Counted from the stretch's first letter, positions 6,132 through 14,015 are shown. The stretch: DNA of 15,485 bases from Epsilonproteobacteria bacterium UBA6211 (GCA_002421845.1 DISL01000115.1:1-15485); one strand, 5' to 3'. Notes: a model not told the origin generated them from the letters alone. Made by a program: numbers and translations.

Positions 6132-6198
6132 CATAATACTATGTGGTGGAAATAGTGTCAACGGCGGAGTTAAAATAGGCAGTATGAAAGCTGCTTAA
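6124..6198 (+). pseudogene. possible relic of the mannose-1-phosphate guanylyltransferase (manC) start
   Basis: A 24-codon frame overlapping the end of rmlB begins MTNIILCGG, the characteristic opening of ManC-type GDP-mannose pyrophosphorylases (MTNIILCGGSGTRLWP...). After nine residues the resemblance stops: NSVNGGVKIGS replaces the SGTRLWP signature, and a stop follows at 6196. The match is short and could be chance, but the ATG placement at the rmlB end is what a translationally coupled downstream gene would show. Read with the fucose synthase relic on the other side of the rml block, a lost GDP-sugar pathway is plausible. Confidence 0.4.
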
Positions 6199-6210
6199 AA
6201 AGTAGTTTTT
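6189..6210 (+). terminator. weak intrinsic terminator candidate after rmlB
   Basis: CTGCTT (6191-6196), loop AAA, AAGTAG (6200-6205) with one G-T pair, extendable by further A-T/G-T pairs and followed by TTTTT. The stem is weak and AT-rich, so at best it attenuates transcription into the glycosyltransferase genes. Confidence 0.3.
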
Positions 6211-6282
6211 ACAACCCAAAGCTTAAAGAAACAAATTAATTTTGTTAAAGTCTCTTTACAAAAATATAAAGGAAGTTATCAA

Positions 6283-6897
6283 TTGGATTTAATTAAAAAA
6301 ATATACAATAAATTTTTTTCAAAAAAACAAAAATGTTCAGAAGATAAAATAGTAAAAATAGATGGGATAGATGTGAAAATAGGAAAATATACTTATGGAT
6401 ATGAACACATAAGTATTTTAAGTTGGGATGATCCTAAAACAGTAGAGGTAGAAATAGGTAGATACACTTCAATATCTTATGGGCTAAAAATATTCACAGG
6501 TGGAAATCATAGAACGGATTGGATTACCACTTATCCATTTGGGCATATTCCAAATTGTCCAAAAGGAGTTGCTCCAGTAATTGGGCATCCTAAACCTTCA
6601 AAACCAGTTATAATCGGCAATGATGTTTGGATTGGACGAGATGTAACTATTATGAGTGGTATTAAAATTGGAGATGGTGCTGTTATAGGTGCAAATTCTT
6701 ATGTGATAAAGGATGTTGCACCATATAGCATAGTATCTGGTAATCCAGCAAAAGAAATTAAAAAGAGATTTTCAGAAGACATAATAACAAACTTAGTGGA
6801 TTTAAAGTGGTGGAATTGGGATGATGAAAAAATACTTAATTCTATTAATCTTTTGTGTTCAAATGTAAGCAAAGAAACATTAGAAAAGCTTTTATGA
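6283..6897 (+). CDS. CatB-like sugar O-acetyltransferase (left-handed beta-helix)
   Basis: A 204 aa trimeric-type hexapeptide-repeat acetyltransferase, predicted to transfer acetyl from acetyl-CoA to a sugar hydroxyl of the polysaccharide unit. GGNHRTDWITTYPF (73-86) includes H76, matching the catalytic histidine of the xenobiotic/CatB family. Hexapeptide coils run about 108-145 (VIIGNDVWIGRDVTIMSG and IGDGAVIGANSYVIKDV), and the GNPAKEIKKRFSE end is typical. The CatB/Vat family also contains antibiotic acetyltransferases, but in this neighbourhood a surface-sugar substrate is more likely. The start is TTG 6283, supported by AAAGGAAG ending 7 bases upstream (6268-6275); no in-frame ATG fits the domain. 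The stop overlaps the flippase start (ATGA). Confidence 0.85.
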   Translation: MDLIKKIYNKFFSKKQKCSEDKIVKIDGIDVKIGKYTYGYEHISILSWDDPKTVEVEIGRYTSISYGLKIFTGGNHRTDWITTYPFGHIPNCPKGVAPVIGHPKPSKPVIIGNDVWIGRDVTIMSGIKIGDGAVIGANSYVIKDVAPYSIVSGNPAKEIKKRFSEDIITNLVDLKWWNWDDEKILNSINLLCSNVSKETLEKLL

Positions 6898-8060
6898 GAA
6901 AAGGTATATTTTATCAAATATCAACAGCACTTTTAAGTGTAATTCTCTTATTGATTATCGTAAAGAAATATGATACATTGGATATTGCAAATTATTTTTT
7001 AATGCTTTCTACATATTCTGTAGTTAGGCTATTTGTTGATTATAGTTTTAATTTAACGGGTATAAGAGATATAAAAGTGAAAAAATTTGAGGTATATTAT
7101 TTTGATGTTTTTATTGTAAAAATATTTGTGGCTATAATAATTACGGCTGTATTATTCGTATATTGGATGATAACAGATAGTACATTTGGCGATATACCAT
7201 ATTTTAAAGAGATATTTTTAATAGCTGTTTTCAATTCTTTATTGGATATTCATTGGATTGTTTATTTAAAAGATTTAGTGGTAAAGTATTATAAACTTTA
7301 TTCTATTTTCAAATTTTTATTTCTCATTTCGGTTTTATTTGCTGATTATGATATTACTACTATCGCTATGATTAATATTCTTATTGATTTATTGATCGGA
7401 ATATGGCTTACTTTCATTGTAATGAAGGATGTTAATTTTATTCGATTCGCTCCAAATGGTGTAAGACAACATTTAAGCGATGGATTGTTAAGTGGGTATA
7501 AAAACTTTTTTAGTTTATCTCTAATTTCTATTTTTACGAGTAGTTGGATTTTTTTCATTAATACTTATAGTAGTCAAATAATGGTTGCGATTTATGGACT
7601 TATTGAAAAAATAACCAGATTTGCTATTAGCTTTTTTACACCACTATTTAATTATATGATCAGTGGGCAAAATGCAAAAATCTTTGATAAAAAATTCTCA
7701 CATATTATCTTGTTTGTGTTACTTTTATTGCCTTCTCAGATAGCATATCTAGTTCTAATTAATACAAATTTTGAATTATTTGTAAATAAAAATTTTTATG
7801 ATTATATGCCAGAAATAATGATAATGCTAATGGTGATACCTTTTTACTATTATAATGGTTATTTTTTAACTAGAAGTATAATTATGAAAACTGAGATAAT
7901 TTCACTTTCATTTTATGTCTTTAGTGTGACTTTATTATTTCTTATATTTATGATTGGCACAAAAATTCAAATTTTTTATTTACCATTAAGTTTAGAGGTG
8001 ATTGTATTGATTATAAATATTTTATTTTTTAGGAGAATTAACAATGAAAAAACATATTGA
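6894..8060 (+). CDS. Wzx-like polysaccharide flippase
   Basis: A 388 aa strongly hydrophobic inner-membrane protein with roughly 12 predicted segments (for example about 5-23, 31-52, 75-92, 203-225, 267-290, 305-325, 336-356, 360-380). Its beginning (GIFYQISTALLSVILLLI, then VVRLFVDYSFNLTGIRDIK) is the typical Wzx/MVF-superfamily opening: first helices, then the Y-F-N-L/S-TR-E/D-I pattern. Expected role: moving the undecaprenyl-linked repeat unit from the cytoplasmic to the periplasmic face. ATG 6894 is chosen because it overlaps the previous stop as ATGA; an upstream in-frame ATG at 6855 would overlap the acetyltransferase by 43 bp. Family members diverge strongly, so the substrate cannot be predicted. 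Its 3' end overlaps the methyltransferase by 17 bp. Confidence 0.8.
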   Translation: MRKGIFYQISTALLSVILLLIIVKKYDTLDIANYFLMLSTYSVVRLFVDYSFNLTGIRDIKVKKFEVYYFDVFIVKIFVAIIITAVLFVYWMITDSTFGDIPYFKEIFLIAVFNSLLDIHWIVYLKDLVVKYYKLYSIFKFLFLISVLFADYDITTIAMINILIDLLIGIWLTFIVMKDVNFIRFAPNGVRQHLSDGLLSGYKNFFSLSLISIFTSSWIFFINTYSSQIMVAIYGLIEKITRFAISFFTPLFNYMISGQNAKIFDKKFSHIILFVLLLLPSQIAYLVLINTNFELFVNKNFYDYMPEIMIMLMVIPFYYYNGYFLTRSIIMKTEIISLSFYVFSVTLLFLIFMIGTKIQIFYLPLSLEVIVLIINILFFRRINNEKTY

Positions 8061-8625
8061 TTTAGGATGTGGAAGTAGCCCCAGAAATCCATTTGGTGCA
8101 GAGAAAGTTTATGGTATAGATATTGTAAAGAGAGATGACCTAGTTGAAGATAATATTTTTTTTGAAAAATCGAATTTGATTTTAGAAAGTATTCCATATG
8201 AAAATAATACTTTTGATTCTGTTTCGGCATATGATTTTTTTGAACATATCCCAAGGGTAGTAGTTAACAATAATGAAACATTTTTTCCATTTATAAACTT
8301 AATGAATGAGATATACAGGGTTTTAAAACATGGAGGAGAACTCTATGCAATTACTCCTATCTTTCCAAAAGAAAGTGCTTTTGTTGACCCAACTCATGTT
8401 AATTTTATATCAAAGAATACATATAAATACTTTTGTGAACCAGATTTATGGGCTAAAATGTATGGTTACAATGGAAGATTTGAAATAATAAGAGTGCAAA
8501 TAGTAAATTTTGATTATGAAGTCAATCAAAAAATTGGTTTAAAAAAAACTCTTCGTTCATTGTTAAATTTTATTAATCCAAAAAGAAAACAACATATTGT
8601 TTGGCATCTAAAGGCAATAAAATGA
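8044..8625 (+). CDS. class I SAM-dependent methyltransferase
   Basis: A 193 aa Rossmann-like methyltransferase. Motif I is IDLGCGSSPRNP (5-16), followed by VYGIDIVKRDD for the ribose-binding acidic residue, SAYDFFEHI for motif II/III and EIYRVLKHGGELYAITP as the post-motif strand. This form of the family often modifies sugars or acts in polysaccharide loci, and methylation of a rhamnose or other residue is an inference from context. The start has AGGAG (8031-8035) 8 bases upstream. The TGA stop overlaps the next ATG at 8622. Confidence 0.82.
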   Translation: MKKHIDLGCGSSPRNPFGAEKVYGIDIVKRDDLVEDNIFFEKSNLILESIPYENNTFDSVSAYDFFEHIPRVVVNNNETFFPFINLMNEIYRVLKHGGELYAITPIFPKESAFVDPTHVNFISKNTYKYFCEPDLWAKMYGYNGRFEIIRVQIVNFDYEVNQKIGLKKTLRSLLNFINPKRKQHIVWHLKAIK

Positions 8626-9398
8626 AAGTTTTAGTTCTTATTTTGTCTACTCAAGATTTAAGTTACGCAAAATTTATAGAATCTATTCGCACTGGATGGA
8701 AGATTGAACTAGAAAAAAGAGGGATAAAAGTATATTTTTACGAAGGAGGATATCAGTTTAATTATATTGAAGGTGATACCTTAAAACTTACCGCACAAGA
8801 TGACCTGTTAAATACCGCTAGAAAACTCAAGGAAGCTATAAAATTGCTTAATAATGAAGGTATTGATTATGACATGTTGTATCGAACTAATTTATCTTCC
8901 TTTATAGAGGCAGACAATTTTGAACGATTTATAAATGCATTGGAAGGTAATAAAATTATATATAATGGATTGGTTGGTGAGACAAGTAAACTACAAGAAT
9001 TTTTTAATGCAAAAAGTAGAACTTTAAGTTTTTTATTTAGAAAAATAGATTTTACGAGAAAAATTAAGTTTGCTTCAGGTTCAGGATTCTTTTTGGATAA
9101 GAACTCGTCTCTTAAGATTTTTCATTCAGATGAATACAATCAATATATTGATGATATTATGGTTTCATTAGTTTTAAACACTTCACCAAATCAAAATCAA
9201 ATAGTCCCAAAAAGGTTTGATATCTTAGAAGATATGAACCATAAAATAGATAAAAAAGAGTACTTTAGACTTATTCAAGATGAGTGTCTTTTCCACTATA
9301 GATTTAAAACAAAAGATAGGAATAATGATGCAATAAATATTAAAAATTTCTGTTCCTATGATTATAGATTAGAATATTGTACATTAGGTGAGTTATAA
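8622..9398 (+). CDS. putative glycosyltransferase, GT31-like in pattern, poorly classified
   Basis: A 258 aa soluble protein. The layout recalls galactosyltransferase-like (GT31-type) GT-A proteins: a MKVLVLILSTQ strand, GWKIELEKRGI (about 25-35), DYDMLYRTNLSSFIE (82-96) where such enzymes have an R-T-x-D-x-F/Y acidic motif, FASGSGFFLDKN (150-161), then DDIMVSLVL (177-185). The expected acidic metal motif is replaced by NLSS, so either metal use differs or the resemblance is superficial. The ATG at 8622 overlaps the methyltransferase stop (ATGA); a TTG at 8601 is less likely. Position between a methyltransferase and further transferases supports a role in repeat-unit assembly. The assignment is inference from pattern. 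Confidence 0.5.
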   Translation: MKVLVLILSTQDLSYAKFIESIRTGWKIELEKRGIKVYFYEGGYQFNYIEGDTLKLTAQDDLLNTARKLKEAIKLLNNEGIDYDMLYRTNLSSFIEADNFERFINALEGNKIIYNGLVGETSKLQEFFNAKSRTLSFLFRKIDFTRKIKFASGSGFFLDKNSSLKIFHSDEYNQYIDDIMVSLVLNTSPNQNQIVPKRFDILEDMNHKIDKKEYFRLIQDECLFHYRFKTKDRNNDAINIKNFCSYDYRLEYCTLGEL

Positions 9399-10202
9399 AT
9401 GAATATTTGGTCTTACTCAATTTTTGGAAGTGATACGGAGAAGTATTACAAACCAATGATAGAAAATTTTGAACTTGCAAAAAGTAATAATGCACAAATA
9501 ATAATTAATGTAAATAAAGACGATGAACAGTTTGTTAGAAATTATTTTGAAGACTATAAAGACAATTTTATCTTGGAAGTACATAATGATTTTTATTTAA
9601 GTAAGTTTCCAAAAATGTTACGATACATCATTTCAAAGAAGTACCCAAATAGCAATTTCTTTTATAAAGATTCTGATTCAATAGTTACGGATGATGAAAT
9701 ACATATAATGAAGAATTGGCTTCAAAATGAAAAGACAGATTATTTAATAATTAGAAATCATCCAGTGCATCTTTCACCAATTTTAGCTGGTATGTTTGCT
9801 GTTAAAGCTCCAAAGATTTCTTTTTTGGTTGAATTAATCGAAATTTTTTTTAATGAAGAATATCTTAGTCTAAATAGTATAAAGTTAAATAATTTTGATT
9901 ATGACCAAGTATTTCTACAAATGGAAGTTTACAGCTTAATAATAAATAATTCTTCGATTTACTCATCTCATTTTTATTTTTGTGAAGAAAAAATTAAGAA
10001 AATCAAATTCAATTCTAATTTTATTGGAAAGCAGGTTTATCAGGAAAATAGCGAAAATCAAGATGAATGGTATTTTAAAATATATTCAAATAAAGTGTTG
10101 TGCTTACCATATATTCATAAGTTATACAGGTACTATAAAGATGATAAGATAGTTTTGATTTTAGCGAAATTATTTGATTTATTCAATTTCAAAAAGATAT
10201 AA
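9399..10202 (+). CDS. putative glycosyltransferase with DSD motif
   Basis: A 267 aa cytoplasmic protein without signal peptide or membrane segment. It opens with NIWSYSIFGSDTEKYYKPMI, has FFYKDSDSIVTDDE (87-100) with a DxD motif typical of metal-using GT-A enzymes, RNHPVHLSPILAGMFAVK (119-136), where such proteins place the acceptor or nucleotide loop, and NFDYDQVFLQMEVY with a conserved-looking DQ. I recognise this as a glycosyltransferase-like protein of polysaccharide loci but cannot name a CAZy family. It starts immediately after the previous stop, with AGGTGAG just upstream, and the next gene follows after 2 bp. Sugar and linkage unknown. Confidence 0.55.
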   Translation: MNIWSYSIFGSDTEKYYKPMIENFELAKSNNAQIIINVNKDDEQFVRNYFEDYKDNFILEVHNDFYLSKFPKMLRYIISKKYPNSNFFYKDSDSIVTDDEIHIMKNWLQNEKTDYLIIRNHPVHLSPILAGMFAVKAPKISFLVELIEIFFNEEYLSLNSIKLNNFDYDQVFLQMEVYSLIINNSSIYSSHFYFCEEKIKKIKFNSNFIGKQVYQENSENQDEWYFKIYSNKVLCLPYIHKLYRYYKDDKIVLILAKLFDLFNFKKI

Positions 10203-10204
10203 CA

Positions 10205-11452
10205 ATGAATATTTTACACATAGCATATTCTTTGTCAGAAAGTTCAGCAGCAACAAGATTAGCATATTCTCAATATGAAAATAAAGATAATGTATACTTT
10301 TTACTTGGAGAAAAATCTTCTTATAAATTCGTAAGAGAAAGGCAATATAGCAATAGAGTTTATTTTTTCTTTTCATTCTTGTCAAAAGTTACCTACAAAA
10401 TTATGAAAGTTTTATCTGGTATAAGTAGCAATGAAGTTTTTAGTTTTGAAACATTTGATATATATAACAAATATTTTATAGCTAAAATAGTTAAAAAAAA
10501 TAAAATTGATATTATTCATTTTCATTGGTGTGGTGCTGGTTTTTTTTCATTAAAGTCTATAAATGAATTAAATGATTGCAGGATAGTTATAACTTTTCAT
10601 GATTACCATTCAAGTACAGGTGGCTGTCATATTCCAATGGGATGTGTAGATTTTAGTTCTTGTATCAAATGTCCACTGGTTCCAAAAAATAGACTTTTGA
10701 CACCTTTTTTTCATTATTTAATAAAACAACGAAAACAAATCTTTTATTCTTTGGCACAACAAAAAAATATTCGTTTTATTTCACCTTCAAAATATACATA
10801 TACTATTTTGTCAAACTCAATTCATGCACAAAAACATTTTTTGATAGGGAATGTGTTGAGTCATAATTATTATCAGATAGATAACAATACTTTGATTAAT
10901 AACTTTAATGCCAATATAGAAGATAAAAGAAATGTTTTATTTGTATCTATAAAAAAATCTGCAAGAGATAATAAAGGTTTTATATATATGTCAAAAATAA
11001 TTGATAAAGCCATAGAAAATAATTGGCCAGTACATTTTCATTTTGTCGCAAGTGATTTACCAGAAAAAATTTCGTTAATAAATTATACAAACTATGGTTA
11101 TCTAAGTGATAATGCTTTGATAAGTTTGTATACATCTAGTGATTTATGTGTAATTCCATCTAGATATGAAACTTTTAGTCAAGTTTGTCTTGAATCTATT
11201 TTATGTTGTACACCTGTAATTGCATTTGATCTTACGGGACCAAAAGATATCATAGGTGGTGAATTTCCATTTTTTTTAGTCAATGATTTTGATGAATTAA
11301 AATTTATAGAAAAAACATATGAGTTACTAAATTATAAGAGAAAATATTTATTATTAATTTGTCAGAAAAAAGATAGTATTAAGCTAAACTATTCTTCTTC
11401 TCGTATTTTTTTATTACACAATAGTGTTTATAAATCATTTTATTTAAGTTAA
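10205..11452 (+). CDS. GT4-family glycosyltransferase
   Basis: A 415 aa GT-B retaining glycosyltransferase. The N-terminal domain has DIIHFHWCGAGF (102-113) and TFHDYHSSTGGCH (130-142), followed by a cysteine group (C141, C147, C153, C156) seen in a WcaC-like subgroup. The C-terminal nucleotide-sugar domain includes VCVIPSRYETFSQVCLES-type sequence, with the E322-x7-E330 motif, and GPKDIIGG. It would transfer a sugar from a nucleotide donor onto the lipid-linked unit at the inner membrane face. Codon use is very AT-rich, with long runs of lysine, asparagine, isoleucine and phenylalanine, as in the rest of this central block. A 23 bp gap follows before the next start. Confidence 0.85.
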   Translation: MNILHIAYSLSESSAATRLAYSQYENKDNVYFLLGEKSSYKFVRERQYSNRVYFFFSFLSKVTYKIMKVLSGISSNEVFSFETFDIYNKYFIAKIVKKNKIDIIHFHWCGAGFFSLKSINELNDCRIVITFHDYHSSTGGCHIPMGCVDFSSCIKCPLVPKNRLLTPFFHYLIKQRKQIFYSLAQQKNIRFISPSKYTYTILSNSIHAQKHFLIGNVLSHNYYQIDNNTLINNFNANIEDKRNVLFVSIKKSARDNKGFIYMSKIIDKAIENNWPVHFHFVASDLPEKISLINYTNYGYLSDNALISLYTSSDLCVIPSRYETFSQVCLESILCCTPVIAFDLTGPKDIIGGEFPFFLVNDFDELKFIEKTYELLNYKRKYLLLICQKKDSIKLNYSSSRIFLLHNSVYKSFYLS

Positions 11453-11475
11453 TTGTATGAAAAGGAAAGAGATGT

Positions 11476-12255
11476 ATGTTTAAACAAAAGACTAATCAAA
11501 AATTGAAAACAGAATCTATTGTAAAAGCTGTGACTGATCAGAAACCTTTGGTTAGTATCATAACTGTAGTATTTAACGGTAAAAATACTCTAGAAAAAAC
11601 GATTTTAAGTGTAATAAATCAAAATTATCAAAATATAGAATACATCATAATTGATGGCGGTTCCACTGATGGTACATTAGAAATAATACATAAATACGAA
11701 AAAGAAATAGATTATTGGATCAGTGAAAAAGATAATGGAATATACGATGCGATGAATAAAGGAATTTTGGCTGCTAATGGAAAATTTGTTAATTTTATGA
11801 ATGCAGGTGATTATTTTTTTGATAATAATATAATTCAAAAATTACCTTTGACTTCATTGTCAAAAATTATTTTTGGAAATATTATGTATGAGTCAGGGAA
11901 GGTGTTTAAATCTACATTTGACTATAGAATGTATCTTAAAAATACTTTGCATCATCAATCAGCATTTTATGCACTTGATTTATTGAAACAATTAGGTTTA
12001 TTTGATACAAATTTTAAAATTTTAGCAGATTATGATATGAATTTTAAAGTACTAAAGTTGGGAATCAAATTTGAACAAGTACCTTTCTTTATATCTATAT
12101 GTTCTGATTATGGTGTCTCTGATATACCAAAAATTATGAATTATAATGAAGAATTTATAATTAGACTAAAAAATAATTATTTTTTGGGGTTATTGTTGGG
12201 TAGTTATTCTTACGTCAGATTTATTGTAAAATTTTTTTCAAGAATATTACTATGA
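11476..12255 (+). CDS. GT2-family glycosyltransferase (WcaE-like)
   Basis: A 259 aa GT-A inverting transferase. VSIITVVFNGKNTLEKTILS (26-45), IIIDGGSTDGT (57-67), SEKDNGIYDAMNKGI (83-97) and FMNAGDYFF (107-115) form the standard donor-binding set, with N-A-G-D standing where DxD acts. LADYDMNFKVLKLG follows in the acceptor half. The closest pattern I know is the colanic-acid WcaE-type GT2 group, but the sugar cannot be told. The start ATG 11476 has a purine-rich AAAGGAAAGAGA upstream. The stop overlaps the next ATG (12252-12255, ATGA). Confidence 0.88.
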   Translation: MFKQKTNQKLKTESIVKAVTDQKPLVSIITVVFNGKNTLEKTILSVINQNYQNIEYIIIDGGSTDGTLEIIHKYEKEIDYWISEKDNGIYDAMNKGILAANGKFVNFMNAGDYFFDNNIIQKLPLTSLSKIIFGNIMYESGKVFKSTFDYRMYLKNTLHHQSAFYALDLLKQLGLFDTNFKILADYDMNFKVLKLGIKFEQVPFFISICSDYGVSDIPKIMNYNEEFIIRLKNNYFLGLLLGSYSYVRFIVKFFSRILL

Positions 12256-13082
12256 CACAAATTAATGCATCGATAGTTTTATATCATAATCAAAAAGAAC
12301 AACTTATAAAAGCAATCAATAGCTTTTTAAATACAGATTTGCAAGTGAGACTGTATCTGATTGATAATTCATTAAATGATGATTTAAGAGAGTTAGCTAA
12401 GATAGATGATAGAATAGAATATATTTTTAACAATGCAAATTTGGGTTATGGAGCTGCTCATAATATAGCTATGAAAAAAAGTATTGAAGAAGGTACATCG
12501 TATCATATTGTTTTAAATCCTGATATTTACTTTGAATCAAATGTAATCGAAACCTTATATAAGTATATGGAAACTCATCAAGATATTGGTCATATTATGC
12601 CTAAAGTTTTATATCCAGATGGTACAAATCAAAATTTATGTAAACTACTACCTTCTCCTTTGGATTTATTCGCTAGAAGATTTATTCCAGTTGAGTCATT
12701 TGTGGACAAAATAAATAATAGATATGAATTGAATTTTTTTAATTATAGTGAAATAGTTGAGATTCCTTTTCTGTCAGGTTGTTTTATGTTTTTGAGGGTA
12801 GATGTTTTAAAGAAAGATTGTCTCTTTGATGATAGTTTTTTTATGTATTTAGAGGATGCTGATTTGACTAGAAGAATTTCTAGAATTTCAAAAACTATTT
12901 TTTATCCTACGGTAAGTATTTATCATGAATATCAAAGAGGAGCACATAAAAGTAAAAAGTTATTGTGGTTTTTTATACAATCTACATTCATATATTTTAA
13001 TAAATATGGCTGGTTCTTTGATAAAGAAAGAAAAAATAGAAACAATAAAATATTAAAAAGTCTAGGATATTTTGATAAATGA
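12252..13082 (+). CDS. GT2-family glycosyltransferase, rhamnosyltransferase-like
   Basis: A 276 aa GT-A enzyme of the WbbL/rhamnosyltransferase-type GT2 subgroup. ASIVLYHNQ (6-14), LYLIDNSLNDDL (34-45), NNANLGYGAAHNIAM (60-74) and VLNPDIYF (87-94), with NPD as the metal-binding motif, are in the expected order, followed by PFLSGCFMFLR and DDSFFMYLEDADLTRRI with the conserved ED. Since dTDP-rhamnose is made by this same locus, rhamnose is the natural donor candidate; this is inference. It overlaps both neighbours by 4 bp (ATGA at each end), so it belongs to the same transcript. No truncation visible. Confidence 0.87.
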   Translation: MTQINASIVLYHNQKEQLIKAINSFLNTDLQVRLYLIDNSLNDDLRELAKIDDRIEYIFNNANLGYGAAHNIAMKKSIEEGTSYHIVLNPDIYFESNVIETLYKYMETHQDIGHIMPKVLYPDGTNQNLCKLLPSPLDLFARRFIPVESFVDKINNRYELNFFNYSEIVEIPFLSGCFMFLRVDVLKKDCLFDDSFFMYLEDADLTRRISRISKTIFYPTVSIYHEYQRGAHKSKKLLWFFIQSTFIYFNKYGWFFDKERKNRNNKILKSLGYFDK

Positions 13083-13969
13083 AAAAAATACTTTTAACTG
13101 GTGCTAGTGGGTTTATAGGGTCTTATTTTATTCAAAAGTATGAGAGAAAGTATGATATAAAATCGTTTAGTTTTTTAAAAGATGATATAAATAGTTTGGA
13201 TTGTACTAGTATAGATACTGTTTTTCATCTATCTGCTTTGGTTCACCAGATGGGTGGAGCAAGTGAAGAAGAATACGAGAGAGTCAATGTTACGCAAACT
13301 TTAGAATTGGCAAAAAAAGCAAAAGAGAGTGGAGCAAAACACTTTGTTTTTATGAGTACAGTGAAAGTGTATGGGGAGGAGACGGATGGATTGCCACGCT
13401 TCGCTCACAATGACAGTTTTTTCGTTTATACTGAAAATAGCGAGTGTTATCCAGAAGATGAGTATGGCAAAAGCAAGTTAAGGGCAGAACAAGAGCTTCT
13501 CAAACTAGAGAGTGAAGATTTTGCAGTTTCTATAATCCGCACCCCTATTGTTCATGGGTTTGGTGTTAAGGCGAATATTAAAAATCTTGTCAGTTTGGTA
13601 AAGAAAGTGCCTGCTTTGCCATTTGGTGGTATAGAAAATAAAAGAAGTATGGTTTATATTGGCAATCTTTGCCATTTGGTGGATGTTGTGATTGAGCAAG
13701 AAAAGTCGGGTGTGTTTTTGGCAAGTGATGATGAGCCGCTAAGTACCACAAGACTTATTGAACTCATAGCAAAGAATCTTGATAAAAAAATATATTTGAT
13801 AAAGGTTCCATTTTTTGAGAGTTTGCTAAAGCTAGTAAAACCATCATTTCACAAGCGACTTTATGGAAGTTTGGAAGTTGATAATACTTTGACTAAAGAG
13901 AGACTAAATCTCAAAAATCCTTATAGTGTGGAAGAGGGGATAAAGTTAATGATACAGGGTGAATGTTAA
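13079..13969 (+). CDS. NAD-dependent sugar epimerase/4-reductase (WbpV/GalE-like)
   Basis: Extended SDR of 296 aa. TGASGFIGSY (7-16) binds NAD(P), FHLSALVHQMGG (49-60) is characteristic of the WbpV/WbiG-like branch, FVFMSTVKVYGEE (89-101) carries the catalytic Ser/Thr strand, and Y129-x3-K133 (YGKSK) is the catalytic pair. This branch acts on UDP-N-acetyl-6-deoxyhexoses or as a 4-epimerase; the substrate cannot be fixed from sequence. Residues about 103-113 (DGLPRFAHNDS) come from an inverted copy of the short hairpin repeat, inserted between GEET and FVYTENSE, where relatives have a short loop. The active site is intact. It overlaps the upstream transferase by 4 bp and is the last gene of the operon; base composition is less AT-rich than the preceding genes. 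Confidence 0.85.
   Translation: MKKILLTGASGFIGSYFIQKYERKYDIKSFSFLKDDINSLDCTSIDTVFHLSALVHQMGGASEEEYERVNVTQTLELAKKAKESGAKHFVFMSTVKVYGEETDGLPRFAHNDSFFVYTENSECYPEDEYGKSKLRAEQELLKLESEDFAVSIIRTPIVHGFGVKANIKNLVSLVKKVPALPFGGIENKRSMVYIGNLCHLVDVVIEQEKSGVFLASDDEPLSTTRLIELIAKNLDKKIYLIKVPFFESLLKLVKPSFHKRLYGSLEVDNTLTKERLNLKNPYSVEEGIKLMIQGEC
13389..13414 (-). repeat. inverted copy of the short hairpin element inside the epimerase gene
   Basis: On the minus strand it reads GTCATTGTGAGCGAAGCG, then TGGCAATC. ATTG pairs with CAAT (13390-13393 with 13408-13411), plus a G-T wobble. The GAGCGAAGCG loop is identical to the copy at 1570-1579. It adds DGLPRFAHNDS to the protein in frame. Confidence 0.85.
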
Positions 13970-13986
13970 TATTTTGTATATATTTC

Positions 13987-14015
13987 TTTACATATTAGTA
14001 GATACATGCTATAGT
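13987..14015 (+). promoter_or_regulatory. sigma70-like promoter of hipA
   Basis: TTTACA (13987-13992), 17 bp spacer, TATAGT (14010-14015), located 28 bp before the hipA ATG in the only sizeable gap of the right half. Both boxes are close to consensus and spacing is optimal. Confidence 0.65.

Noticed and set aside
6211..6282. A small gene or remnant in the gap before the acetyltransferase
   Set aside because: All frames hit early stops. An AACAAA/TTTGTT hairpin at 6230-6246 is AT-only enough to be chance.
6855..6893. Longer N-terminus for the flippase (ATG at 6855)
   Set aside because: It would add 13 polar residues overlapping the acetyltransferase, whereas ATG 6894 forms the ATGA junction used throughout the operon.
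8601..8621. TTG start adding seven residues to the protein at 8622
   Set aside because: ATG 8622 gives a typical strand-first MKVLVLIL start and an ATGA overlap.
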